DNA from: Mycobacterium sp. 852002-51057_SCH5723018
Lineage (GTDB): Bacteria > Actinomycetota > Actinomycetes > Mycobacteriales > Mycobacteriaceae
Direction of reading: 5' to 3'
Assembly: GCF_001667035.1 (NCBI RefSeq)
Contig: NZ_LZIR01000023.1
Location: 91,136-155,135 of the forward strand
Length of the DNA stretch: 64,000 bases
The notes below the pieces were generated by a model. That model searched no databases, was not told where the DNA came from, and worked only from the letters and a program-made list of their open reading frames with translations. Below, in pieces: positions 34,736 to 43,102 of the stretch. The translations under genes were made by a program, and so were the position numbers. Position 1 is the first letter of the stretch, and every line of letters begins with the position of its first letter.

Positions 34736-36078
34736 CCCTGGTTGACGCCGAACGTTCCGGTACGCACCCGACCCGCAATGCCGACCCCGCGGCTGTGGTC
34801 GGCCGTGAACACCGAGCCGGCCAGCCCGTAATCGGAATCGTTGGCGATCGCTATGGCCTCATCCTCGTCGCGGTAGGAGATCGCGGTCAGCACCGGACCG
34901 AAGATCTCCTCGCGGGCGATGCGCATGGCGTTGTCGGCGTCGGCGAACAGCGTCGGCTTCACGTACCACCCGCGCGCAATGCCGTCGGGTAGGGCGGCGC
35001 CGCCCAGGACAAGGCGGGCGCCTTCGCGCTTACCCTCGGCGATGTAATTGCGGACGCGCTCCTGTTGGCGCTGTGCGACGAGGGGGCCGAGCTGTGTCGC
35101 CGGATCGGCCGGATCGCCGATGCGCAGCGACCCCATCTCCGCCGCCAAGGCATCGACGAATTCATCACTGCGCTTGGCGGGCAGGAGGATTCGGGTCAGT
35201 GCATTGCAGATCTGGCCGCAGTTCGACAGGCTCGCCGATCGGATTGCGGCCGCCACGGCCGCGGGCTCCGCGTCGTCGAGCACGATCGCCGCGGACTTTC
35301 CGCCGAGTTCCAGGCTGACCCGCTTGAGGTCGGCCGCGCAGGCCGCGGCGACCGCCTTGCCGGCCGCGGTCGAACCGGTGAACGACACCTTGTCCACGCC
35401 GGGGTGGCTGACGAGATGGCCGCCGACGGCCGCGTCGCCGGGCAGCACGCTCACCAGGCCCGGTGGCAGGCCGGCATCTTCGAGAATTCCCGCCAGCAGA
35501 AGCGCGTCGAGCGGGGACTCGGGCGCGGGCTTGACCACGACGCTGCATCCCGCCAACAGCGCCGGGATCAGCTTGGTGACGATGAGGAACTGCGGCATGT
35601 TCCATGGAACGATGGCGGCCACCACGCCGACGGGTTCACGTCGGATGTCAAGGTCGGAACCGTAGAAACCGGGTCGGTGCTCCTGCCATCGGAAATTTTC
35701 GGCGAGGTCGCAGAACGCGGTCATCATCATCGACGGCAACCCGACCTGGGCGCGCTGGGCGAAGGTGATCGGTGCGCCGATCTCGGCGGTGATCAGATCG
35801 GCCATCTGGGAGCGCTGCGCCCCATAGAGTTTCGCGATGCGGCGGACGGCCGCGATGCGATCACCAGCGTCCAGGCGCGGCCACGGTCCCTCGTCGAATG
35901 CCTTGCGCGCGGCGGCCACGGCGGCGTCCACGTCGGACGGTGCGGCGGCGGCCACCCGGGCAATGGGGGATTCGGTGTGTGGGGAAATCACCTCGATGGT
36001 GTGGTCGGTGCTGGGTGTGGACCACGTCCCACCAATGAACAACGTCCCACCAATGAACAACGCGTCGTGTCGGTGCAC
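34609..36078 (-). CDS. NAD(P)-dependent aldehyde dehydrogenase
   Basis: A 489-residue aldehyde dehydrogenase. It has the NAD-binding VVAAIVPWNMPQFLI and SFTGSTAAGKAVA, the general-base Glu in VSLELGGKSAAIV and the catalytic Cys in SNCGQICNALTRI. GTG 36078 (MHRHDALFIGG) is supported by an AGGAGG-like site. An in-frame 18-bp duplication repeats LFIGGT near the N terminus. It would oxidise an aldehyde from the neighbouring oxygenase pathway. It is divergent from the Rieske gene at 36161. Confidence 0.9.
   Translation of the reverse strand: MHRHDALFIGGTLFIGGTWSTPSTDHTIEVISPHTESPIARVAAAAPSDVDAAVAAARKAFDEGPWPRLDAGDRIAAVRRIAKLYGAQRSQMADLITAEIGAPITFAQRAQVGLPSMMMTAFCDLAENFRWQEHRPGFYGSDLDIRREPVGVVAAIVPWNMPQFLIVTKLIPALLAGCSVVVKPAPESPLDALLLAGILEDAGLPPGLVSVLPGDAAVGGHLVSHPGVDKVSFTGSTAAGKAVAAACAADLKRVSLELGGKSAAIVLDDAEPAAVAAAIRSASLSNCGQICNALTRILLPAKRSDEFVDALAAEMGSLRIGDPADPATQLGPLVAQRQQERVRNYIAEGKREGARLVLGGAALPDGIARGWYVKPTLFADADNAMRIAREEIFGPVLTAISYRDEDEAIAIANDSDYGLAGSVFTADHSRGVGIAGRVRTGTFGVNQGYTMDPFAPFGGVKGSGYGRELGPEGIDGYTVIKSISAAVAR
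36025..36060. repeat. 18-bp tandem duplication inside the ALDH gene
   Basis: CGTCCCACCAATGAACAA occurs twice in direct succession (36025-36042, 36043-36060). On the coding strand it inserts six extra residues (FIGGTL) ahead of the usual ALDH N-terminal FIGGTW without shifting frame. Confidence 0.9.
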
Positions 36079-36160
36079 CGCGGGTCCTCCTCGATCGTCA
36101 GCCGTACCGACAATATCAACTACTTGCGATTGACCTCTTGAGCATATACGGTCAGCAGAC

Positions 36161-37426
36161 ATGGCTCGCTTCCCCAAGCCGCCCGAAGGCAGCTGGACAC
36201 AGCACTATCCCGACCTCGGTACCGGGCCGGTGTCCTACCACGATTCCATCAGCCCGCACGTCTACGAGCTCGAGCGAGCGGCGATCTTCAAGCGCGCGTG
36301 GGTGAATGTCGGCCGCCTGGAAAGCCTTCCGCGGAAGGGCAGCTACTTCACCAAGGAACTCAAGGTCGCCAACACGTCGATCATCGTGGTGCGCAACGCC
36401 AAGGGCGAGGTCAAGGCGTTTCACAACATCTGCCGCCACCGCGGCAACAAGCTGGTCTGGAACGACATGCCGTTGGAGGAAACCAGCGGCGTATGCCGGC
36501 AATTCACCTGCAAATACCACGCGTGGCGCTACGACCTGGACGGCAACCTCACCCACGTGCAGCAGGAGAGCGAGTTTTTCGATCTCGACAAGAACCGCTA
36601 CGGCTTGGTGCCGGTGCACTGCGACGTCTGGGAGGGGTTCGTTTTCGTGAACTTCTCGCCGCGACCGGAGCAGTCGCTGCGGGAATTCCTCGGCCCGATG
36701 GTCACCGGCTTGGAGGGCTACCCGTTCGGGCGGATGACGTCGCGCTGGTGCTACCGCTCGGTGGTGAACGCGAACTGGAAGCTCTACATGGACGCGTTCC
36801 AGGAGTTCTATCACGCACCCGTCCTGCATGCGAACCAGTCACCGACCACCTACTCCAAGGCCGCGGCCGAGGCGGGGTTCGAGGCGCCGCACTACCGGAT
36901 CGACGGGCCGCACCGCCTGGTCAGCACCTCCGGGGTGCGCGCCTGGGAGATGGACGCCGAGATGCGCAAGCCCATCGAAGACATCTGCCAGAGCGGACTG
37001 TTCGGGCCTTGGGACAAGCCGGATCTCGGCGAGCTGCCCACCGGCGTCAACCCGGCCAAGTGCGATCCCTGGGGACTGGACTCGTTTCAGGTGTTCCCCA
37101 ACTTCGTCATCTTGCTTTGGAGTCAGGGCTGGTACCTGACCTACCACTACTGGCCGACGTCCCATAACACCCACGTGTTCGAGGGCACCCTGTATTTCCC
37201 TGCGCCACGCACGCCGCGCGAGCGCGTCGCCCAGGAACTCGCCGCGGCGACGTTCAAGGAGTACGGGTTGCAGGACGCCAACACCCTGGAAGCCACCCAA
37301 TCCATGATCGAGTCCGGTGCCGTGCGCGAATTCCTCCTCAACGACCAGGAGATACTGCTGCGCCACCTGCACAAGGAGACCGCCGCCTGGATCGCCGAAT
37401 ACCAGGCCAGCGCGGTGGGGGTGTAG
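36161..37426 (+). CDS. Rieske non-heme iron oxygenase alpha subunit, module copy 1
   Basis: A 421-residue oxygenase. Rieske ligands are C91-x-H93 and C117-x2-H120; mononuclear-iron ligands are in E215-x2-H218-x4-H223 (EFYHAPVLH). It is about 60% identical by eye to the 43103 protein along its whole length, with Ala121 replacing the usual Gly after the Rieske His. A small partner gene follows 2 nt after the stop, as in the other copy. It probably hydroxylates a ring substrate in the cytoplasm; electron donors are not adjacent but a ferredoxin lies at 41978. Confidence 0.88.
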   Translation: MARFPKPPEGSWTQHYPDLGTGPVSYHDSISPHVYELERAAIFKRAWVNVGRLESLPRKGSYFTKELKVANTSIIVVRNAKGEVKAFHNICRHRGNKLVWNDMPLEETSGVCRQFTCKYHAWRYDLDGNLTHVQQESEFFDLDKNRYGLVPVHCDVWEGFVFVNFSPRPEQSLREFLGPMVTGLEGYPFGRMTSRWCYRSVVNANWKLYMDAFQEFYHAPVLHANQSPTTYSKAAAEAGFEAPHYRIDGPHRLVSTSGVRAWEMDAEMRKPIEDICQSGLFGPWDKPDLGELPTGVNPAKCDPWGLDSFQVFPNFVILLWSQGWYLTYHYWPTSHNTHVFEGTLYFPAPRTPRERVAQELAAATFKEYGLQDANTLEATQSMIESGAVREFLLNDQEILLRHLHKETAAWIAEYQASAVGV

Positions 37427-37428
37427 CC

Positions 37429-37758
37429 GTGACCGCAAAGCTGCCAACCGAATTCGCCGATCTGGAACCATTTTCGGACTGGTGCCTCGATAGCGAGCCA
37501 CAGCGCTATCACAAGAGGCTGAACAGTTCCATGGCCGAGATGCAAGCCTTCTACGACGCCATCACGCCCAGGGCCGAAGAAGCCATCGCGTACTGCGACA
37601 AGTTCCCACTCGAGGACCTGCCCGAAGACGTCATCAATCTGATGCACCTGCTGTATTCGATGATCATGGTGTCGTTCCCGGTGGAATGCTGGAAACAGCC
37701 GCGAGTGCCCGACTCGGGCGCCTCCAGCCTGGACTGCGTCTCCGAACCCGTGCCGTGA
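37429..37758 (+). CDS. Rieske-associated small protein, copy 1 (unknown family)
   Basis: A 109-residue mostly helical protein sharing with the 115-residue protein at 44375 the segments FADLE/FAELE, WCL, SSMA, FYDA, EEAI-YCDKF, PED and YS-MV. Conserved cysteines are C19 and C56. It is not like NTF2-type beta subunits of ring-hydroxylating oxygenases. GTG 37429 is 2 nt after the Rieske stop, and its own stop overlaps the amidohydrolase start (GTGA). A dedicated accessory subunit or stability factor for the oxygenase is the simplest inference. Confidence 0.75.
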   Translation: MTAKLPTEFADLEPFSDWCLDSEPQRYHKRLNSSMAEMQAFYDAITPRAEEAIAYCDKFPLEDLPEDVINLMHLLYSMIMVSFPVECWKQPRVPDSGASSLDCVSEPVP

Positions 37759-39020
37759 CCACCATCCTGCGGGCCGACCGCTGGGCGGACGTCGACGCCG
37801 GCCAGGTCCGCTCGCCGGCCGTCCTGGTGATCGAGGGCGATCGCATCGTCGCCATCAATCCCGTTGAGCCACCGCCTCCTTCGGCAACAGAGATCGACCT
37901 GGGCGACGTCACCCTGCTGCCGGGCCTGATGGACATGGAGCTCAACCTGCTGATCGGCGGTCCCGGTGGACCGGAAGGCCTGCCGAACCCGATGCACGGG
38001 GTGCAGGACGACCCCGTGTACCGCACTTTGCGCGGCGCCGTCAACGCCCGCACCACCCTGGATGCCGGATTCACAACGGTGCGCAATCTCGGCCTGATGG
38101 TCAAGACCGGCGGCTACTTGCTGGACGTGGCGTTACAGCGTTCCATCGACCAGGGCTGGCACACGGGGCCGCGGATCGTGCCCGCCGGCCACGCCGTCAC
38201 CCCCTACGGTGGACACCTGGACCCGACGGTATTCCAGCGGCTGGCTCCGGGCATCATGCCGCTGAGCGTGGCGGAAGGCATCGCGAACGGGGTTCCCGAG
38301 GTCCGCGCGTGCGTGCGCTACCAGATTCGTCACGGCGCCAAGGTGATCAAGGTATCGGCTTCTGGCGGCGTGATGTCGCACAGCACGGCGCCGGGGGCCC
38401 AGCAGTACTCCGATGAGGAGTTCGCCGCCATCGCCGACGAGGCACACCGGGCCGGCATCCGGGTCGCGGCCCACGCGATCGGCGACGGCGCCATCCGCGC
38501 GTGCATCAGGGCCGGGATTGACTGCATCGAACACGGCTTCCTGGCCACCGACGAGACGATCCAGATGATGGTCGACCACGGCACCTTCCTGGTGTCGACG
38601 ACGTATCTGACCGACGCCATGGCTGTCGACCGGATCGCGCCCGAGTTGCGCAAGAAAGCCAACGAGGTATTCCCCCGGGCAAAGGCGATGTTGCCCAAGG
38701 CGATTGCCGCCGGCGTGCGCGTCGCCTGCGGCACCGACGCGCCCGCGGTGCCGCACGGTCAGAACGCAAAGGAGCTGTGCGCGCTGGTGGAACGGGGCAT
38801 GACGGCTATGCAGGCGATCCGCGCGGCGACGGTGACCAGCGCCCAACTCATCGAGGCCGACCACGAGCTGGGCCGCCTGGCCGCCGGTTATCTCGCGGAT
38901 GTCATTGCGGTGCCCGGGGATCCGTCACGCGACATCGCGAGCACCCTCGACGTCCGCTTCGTCATGAAAGATGGGCGCGTCTACCGAAACGATCCCGGAG
39001 AAGAGTATGGAACTCTCTGA
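37755..39020 (+). CDS. Amidohydrolase-superfamily protein lacking the HxH motif
   Basis: A 421-residue protein of the imidazolonepropionase/Xaa-Pro dipeptidase-like group. The TIM-barrel metal ligands later in the chain are present: Lys in AKVIKVSASGG, His in RVAAHAIGD, His in CIEHGF and Asp in CGTDAPAVPHG. The N-terminal metal motif, normally D-x-H-x-H, reads GLMDMELN (E62, N64). It may be mononuclear, use another ligand set, or be a non-hydrolytic lyase/isomerase. It is coupled to the small-protein gene and overlaps the MarR gene. Confidence 0.82.
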   Translation: MTTILRADRWADVDAGQVRSPAVLVIEGDRIVAINPVEPPPPSATEIDLGDVTLLPGLMDMELNLLIGGPGGPEGLPNPMHGVQDDPVYRTLRGAVNARTTLDAGFTTVRNLGLMVKTGGYLLDVALQRSIDQGWHTGPRIVPAGHAVTPYGGHLDPTVFQRLAPGIMPLSVAEGIANGVPEVRACVRYQIRHGAKVIKVSASGGVMSHSTAPGAQQYSDEEFAAIADEAHRAGIRVAAHAIGDGAIRACIRAGIDCIEHGFLATDETIQMMVDHGTFLVSTTYLTDAMAVDRIAPELRKKANEVFPRAKAMLPKAIAAGVRVACGTDAPAVPHGQNAKELCALVERGMTAMQAIRAATVTSAQLIEADHELGRLAAGYLADVIAVPGDPSRDIASTLDVRFVMKDGRVYRNDPGEEYGTL

Positions 39021-39459
39021 CAAGATCCTGTGGCTGCTCAAGCAGGCGTTTCACTTTTCGCTGACGACCGTGAACGAGGCGATCAGTGGCCACGGCGTGA
39101 CGACCGCCCAGATCGGCCTGATGCGTCAACTGGCCAACGAACCCGGCTTGTCGGGCGCCGAGTTGGCCCGACGATTGTTGATCACCCCGCAAGGCGCCCA
39201 GCTGGCCCTGACCGCGCTCGAGCGCCGCGGTCTGGTGGAGCGCAAGCAGGATCCCCAACACGGGCGGATCATGCAGGCCTACCTCACCGACGAGGGACGA
39301 GCCGTGACCTCGGCCGTTCTGGCGGACGCACTGGCCGCTCACGAAAGCGTGTTCGGTGTGCTGAGTAGCGACGAGCAGCAGCTACTGCACGACCTGCTGG
39401 CTCGGGTCGTCGAAAAGGGGACGGGCCACGCCCTGTTCACCGATCACACCGAAGATTAG
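39007..39459 (+). CDS. MarR-family transcriptional regulator
   Basis: A 150-residue winged-helix regulator (MRQLANEPGLSGAELARRLL, TPQGAQLALTALERRGLVERK, then the wing HGRIMQAYLTDEGRAV). ATG 39007, preceded by GGAGAAG, overlaps the amidohydrolase stop by 14 bp, placing it as the last gene of the 36161 operon. MarR proteins sense aromatic or phenolic ligands, so it may control this operon. Confidence 0.87.
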   Translation: MELSDKILWLLKQAFHFSLTTVNEAISGHGVTTAQIGLMRQLANEPGLSGAELARRLLITPQGAQLALTALERRGLVERKQDPQHGRIMQAYLTDEGRAVTSAVLADALAAHESVFGVLSSDEQQLLHDLLARVVEKGTGHALFTDHTED

Positions 39460-39562
39460 TCGGCGGTCGGCCAACAGGTTCCCTGCTCACTGAACGATTG
39501 GCGGGTATAGCTGCTCGTTCACCGCTAGCCTCGTCGGTAGTCGATACGCAAGGGTGAGCAAC

Positions 39563-40876
39563 ATGAAGGCGGACATCAAGACCCGGTCGCATTGGCTGAT
39601 GGGTTACGGACTGCCCCGTGCGACGCTGCGAGTGCTCGCTCGCCGCGGAGATCCTTTTGCCCGGCTGTTGATCGGTAGCAGCCAGCCTGGGAACGCATCT
39701 CGCCTTGTTGAGGAGATACGCCAACGCGGGCGTATGTCACCGGTGGTCGGCAACGGCTGGGTCACCGCCGACGCGCGGATCATCCGCGACGTACTACGCG
39801 ATGGCAGGTTCCGGACCGCTAAACCGCGCGACCGGTCGCCGTTTCGCGTCGTTCAGCGGATGCTCGCGAAAACCAATCCCCGCGTGCTGAATCCCGTGGA
39901 ACCGCCGTCACTGCTCGTCGTCGATCCCCCCGAGCATCCGCGGTTGCGACGCCTCGTGTCCCGGGTATTTACGCCACGAGCGATCGATGGGCTTCGTCAC
40001 CGCATCCGGGAGGTCGCCGACAGCTTGCTCGACGATCTCGAGAACGACACTCACTGCGACTTGGCGGCCACCTACGCGTCTCAAATCCCCATCGAAATCA
40101 TCGCCGAGATGTTGGGAATTCCGCGCGACGAGACACCGTACCTCTACGCATTCGCCGATCCCGCTACCAAACTTCTCACCACCACGGCCCCGTCCTGGCG
40201 CGACTTCCAAACCGCCACGTCGGCCTTGCGCGAATTCGAAAGCTACATCGCCACCCATATCGAGCGCCTCCGTCGCGGCGGCGCCGGCAACAGCATCTTG
40301 TCTGCCGTCCTACAAGACAGCGATCTCACCGACACCGAGGTGAGGATGTTCGCGGGACTACTGTTCGGTGCCGGGTTCACCACCACCGCCCTCGCATTCG
40401 GTAACGCAGTCGTGGCGCTCGTCGGTCACCCCGACCAACTGGCCCACCTCCAAACACATCCCGAGGGCTGGCCCAACGCGGTCGAAGAGACGCTGCGCTA
40501 CGACTCCGTGTCGCAAATCGGGATCAGGGTGGCCACCGAAACGCATCAAATCGACGGCCACACCGTGCGGGAAGGCTCGGCCATCTTCGTTCTCATCGGC
40601 GGCGCCAATCGCGATCCGGCCATCTTCGAACGCCCCGACGAATTCGACACCACCCGTGCCAACGCCCGCGACCACATCAGCTTTGGCACCGGTATCCATG
40701 TCTGCCTCGGCGCGCCGTTGGCCCGCATGGAACTGCACATCGGCCTCCAGACACTCTTCGAACGCTTCCCCCGGCTAGCCCTCGCCGGCGAACCAACTCC
40801 GAACAAAAGCACCCTGCTGCACGGCATAAAACACCTACCCGTAAACCTCGGACCCGCAAGGGTCAACACCGGTTAA
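39563..40876 (+). CDS. Cytochrome P450, CYP140-like
   Basis: A 437-residue soluble P450. The ExxR is E309-TL-R312, and the heme-binding loop FGTGIHVCLG has the thiolate Cys381. The N terminus (HWLMGYGLP...LARRGD) and overall pattern resemble mycobacterial CYP140. The I-helix motif, normally AG-x-[DE]-T-T, reads AGFTTT (270-275): Thr273 replaces the conserved acid used in proton delivery. ATG 39563 has AGGGTGAG upstream. It stands 103 nt after the MarR gene; substrate unknown. Confidence 0.88.
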   Translation: MKADIKTRSHWLMGYGLPRATLRVLARRGDPFARLLIGSSQPGNASRLVEEIRQRGRMSPVVGNGWVTADARIIRDVLRDGRFRTAKPRDRSPFRVVQRMLAKTNPRVLNPVEPPSLLVVDPPEHPRLRRLVSRVFTPRAIDGLRHRIREVADSLLDDLENDTHCDLAATYASQIPIEIIAEMLGIPRDETPYLYAFADPATKLLTTTAPSWRDFQTATSALREFESYIATHIERLRRGGAGNSILSAVLQDSDLTDTEVRMFAGLLFGAGFTTTALAFGNAVVALVGHPDQLAHLQTHPEGWPNAVEETLRYDSVSQIGIRVATETHQIDGHTVREGSAIFVLIGGANRDPAIFERPDEFDTTRANARDHISFGTGIHVCLGAPLARMELHIGLQTLFERFPRLALAGEPTPNKSTLLHGIKHLPVNLGPARVNTG

Positions 40877-41023
40877 GGCCGAGCCACGAAGCGCTTGCTA
40901 AGCAGCTTGCAATCGGCAGAACGTGAACGGAACTCGCTAACTGCCGGATTGCGTGAGCGCCGTGGCGGAAGCGTCCGCCATTTTGGCCTGCGCCGCTGCG
41001 CATTTCGGCGATTTGCCTTCCGA

Positions 41024-41806
41024 TCATTCGACGAGGTCGTCGGCTGGCGGCCGGATACCGTCGTTGCTGAAGGCCGGCAGCAGGTGTGTGAAGGCGGGCA
41101 GTAGGTCTGCCGGATCTCCATGCCAGGGCAGCGCTAACAGTTGACGGACACTGCGTCGTCCGCCGAATGCGCGCAGCGCCTCGAAATCAGAGACGCTCAG
41201 GGCGACTTGCCCTCGCGTGGATTGCGGGTCGCCGAGCTGTACGGATCCGATTGTGGGGGTGACCAACCGGAGCGCCGGTAGTCCCGCTTGCGGGGTGAAT
41301 TGATCGCCCGTCGTCGTCACGAATCCCAAAGCGACCTCGTACACGAGATCGCCGGTGCGGGAGCCTGGTTCATTCAGTGCTCCGCGAATGTCGTGCTCAT
41401 GGGTGAGGGTGTCGAACACAAGCTGGCATGTGGATGCTTGGGGGGCCAGAGGGAGTATGGCCGTCACCGGGTCGATCAGCTGCCCCCAGAGGTCGAGTAA
41501 CTCGTCGATGCCGTGCTCGCCGAGGCGCTCGACCTGCGCCTGGGTCCAGAAGTCGGCCCCCTTCCTCTCCATGTTGAGCGCAACGATGTCCTGCGCGACC
41601 CCGGCTAGGTGCGCAACGGTCTGGCGAATGGTCCAGGCCGGACAGGCCGGCACCGTCAGCTCGGCGACTTCAGCACGGCCGCGGATCAGCGCGTCGACGC
41701 GTCGGTAGACGAGGCCGTATGCCGCCGCCGCGTCGGAGATCGGCAACAGTCGCGGCGGTCGCTCGCGCCGCGACTCGAGGCCGTCGCCGTCTTCAATGTT
41801 GCGCAC
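41024..41806 (-). CDS. Maleylpyruvate isomerase-type mycothiol-dependent / TIGR03083 family protein
   Basis: A 260-residue DinB-like helical protein with the N-terminal signature PACPAWTIRQTVAHLAGVAQDIV and LTHEHDIRGAL, which carries metal-binding histidines. Actinobacterial members use mycothiol or are of unknown function. GTG 41806 is chosen because of a GAGAGG site 8 nt upstream; the frame stays open to 41866. It is divergent from the ferredoxin operon and shares its regulatory region. Confidence 0.75.
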   Translation of the reverse strand: MRNIEDGDGLESRRERPPRLLPISDAAAAYGLVYRRVDALIRGRAEVAELTVPACPAWTIRQTVAHLAGVAQDIVALNMERKGADFWTQAQVERLGEHGIDELLDLWGQLIDPVTAILPLAPQASTCQLVFDTLTHEHDIRGALNEPGSRTGDLVYEVALGFVTTTGDQFTPQAGLPALRLVTPTIGSVQLGDPQSTRGQVALSVSDFEALRAFGGRRSVRQLLALPWHGDPADLLPAFTHLLPAFSNDGIRPPADDLVE

Positions 41807-41933
41807 CTTGTTGACCTCTCGTCGGGAAGTAGTGTCTCGAACCCATGACGAGCGACCGTACACCAAAAATAAGAAAAGTAAGAGTAGCTTAAGGTAACGG
41901 TAAGACGGCGGTCGAGGAAGGTATGCGACATGT

Positions 41934-41968
41934 CAAGTACTTGATGTTCATAACAAGTACTTGATACT
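41934..41968 (+). promoter_or_regulatory. Promoter of the ferredoxin-Rieske operon with two KstR2-like operators
   Basis: Two perfect palindromes CAAGTACTTG lie at 41934-41943 and 41954-41963, 20 bp apart. The second, in context AACAAGTACTTGAT, fits the published KstR2 consensus AnCAAGnnCTTGnT at every fixed position; the first misses only the leading A. TTGATG (41941-41946) and GATACT (41963-41968), 16 nt apart, form the promoter, so both core boxes overlap operators. Transcription would begin 2-3 nt before ATG 41978. Confidence 0.65.
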
Positions 41969-41977
41969 CTTGCCGGG

Positions 41978-42292
41978 ATGGAACCAACGAGTGCGGGGGG
42001 CGACGCCGACCCGGCGACGACGGAGAAGGTGACGATTCAACTCGACCGCCGGACCATCACCGTCGCCTATCGAGATGGCGACACACTGCTGCAAACCGCG
42101 CGCATGGCGGGCCTGGCTGCGCCGTCTTCGTGTGAAGTCGGCAACTGCGGAACGTGTATGGCCAAGCTGACCGAGGGCAGCGCGCGAATGATCAACAACG
42201 ATGCGCTCACCGAGGAGGAGGTCGCCGAAGGTTGGGTCTTGACCTGTCAGTCGTTGCCGACTAGTGAATCGATCACGGTGGTCTACGAGTGA
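41978..42292 (+). CDS. Plant-type [2Fe-2S] ferredoxin
   Basis: A 104-residue ferredoxin with cluster ligands C52, C57, C60 and C90 (SSCEVGNCGTC ... WVLTCQS). The fold matches the ferredoxin domain of class IA/IB oxygenase reductases but carries no reductase domain. It probably supplies electrons to the Rieske oxygenase encoded two genes downstream. It is the first gene of an eight-gene operon. Confidence 0.9.
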   Translation: MEPTSAGGDADPATTEKVTIQLDRRTITVAYRDGDTLLQTARMAGLAAPSSCEVGNCGTCMAKLTEGSARMINNDALTEEEVAEGWVLTCQSLPTSESITVVYE

Positions 42293-43047
42293 CAGGACGG
42301 TCAGTTGTGAGGGTGGCGGTGGTGACGGGCGGCGCGTCGGGCATGGGGGAGGCCACGTCGCGCGAGCTGGGCCGGCGCGGACACAAGGTGGCCGTGCTCG
42401 ACATCAACGGCGCAGCGGCGCAACGAGTTTCGGAGGAACTGCGCGCCGAGGGGGTCGAGGCGTTCGGCGTGGCCGCCGACGTCACCAACCGCCCGGCGGT
42501 CGAGGAGGCCTTCGCCAAGGTGCGAAGAGAGCTGGGACCGGTGAGTATCCTGGTGACCAGCGCCGGGATGGTCGGCTTCGACCGGTTCCTCGACATCACC
42601 CCGGAATCCTGGTCGCGCATCATCGATGTCAACCTCACCGGCACCTTCCACTGCTGCCAGGTGGCACTGCCCGACATGATCGACGCCAAATGGGGCCGCA
42701 TCGTGATGATTTCGTCGTCGAGCGCCCAACGCGGATCCCCGCGCATGGCGCACTACGCGGCGTCCAAGGGTGCGGTGATCACGCTGACCAAATCCCTGGC
42801 CAACGAGTACGCGCCGATGGGAATCACGGTTAACAACATCCCCCCGTCGGGCATCGAAACCCCGATGCAACACCAGTCACAGGACCAGGGGCACCTGCCG
42901 TCCAACGACGCGCTGGCCAGCCGGATCCCCGTGGGCCACCTCGGCACCGGTGCTGACATCGCGGCGGCGGTGGGCTTTTTGTGCTCCGAAGAGGCGGGCT
43001 TCATCACCGGCCAGGTGCTCGGCGTCAACGGCGGAGCGGTGATGTGA
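42289..43047 (+). CDS. Short-chain dehydrogenase/reductase (SDR)
   Basis: A 252-residue classical SDR with TGGASGMGEA as NAD(P)-binding motif, NVTSAG-like VTSAGMVG, the catalytic Ser in MISSSSAQRG and Tyr-x3-Lys in HYAASKGA. Asp in VLDING favours NAD. It probably oxidises a hydroxyl introduced by the oxygenase or reduces a keto group. GTG 42289 overlaps the ferredoxin stop (GTGA). Confidence 0.9.
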   Translation: MTGRSVVRVAVVTGGASGMGEATSRELGRRGHKVAVLDINGAAAQRVSEELRAEGVEAFGVAADVTNRPAVEEAFAKVRRELGPVSILVTSAGMVGFDRFLDITPESWSRIIDVNLTGTFHCCQVALPDMIDAKWGRIVMISSSSAQRGSPRMAHYAASKGAVITLTKSLANEYAPMGITVNNIPPSGIETPMQHQSQDQGHLPSNDALASRIPVGHLGTGADIAAAVGFLCSEEAGFITGQVLGVNGGAVM

Positions 43048-43102
43048 GCGGGACGGAAACCCGTGAAAAGCCACGGGATACGTTCGAGAGAGGCAGGTTC
43101 TG

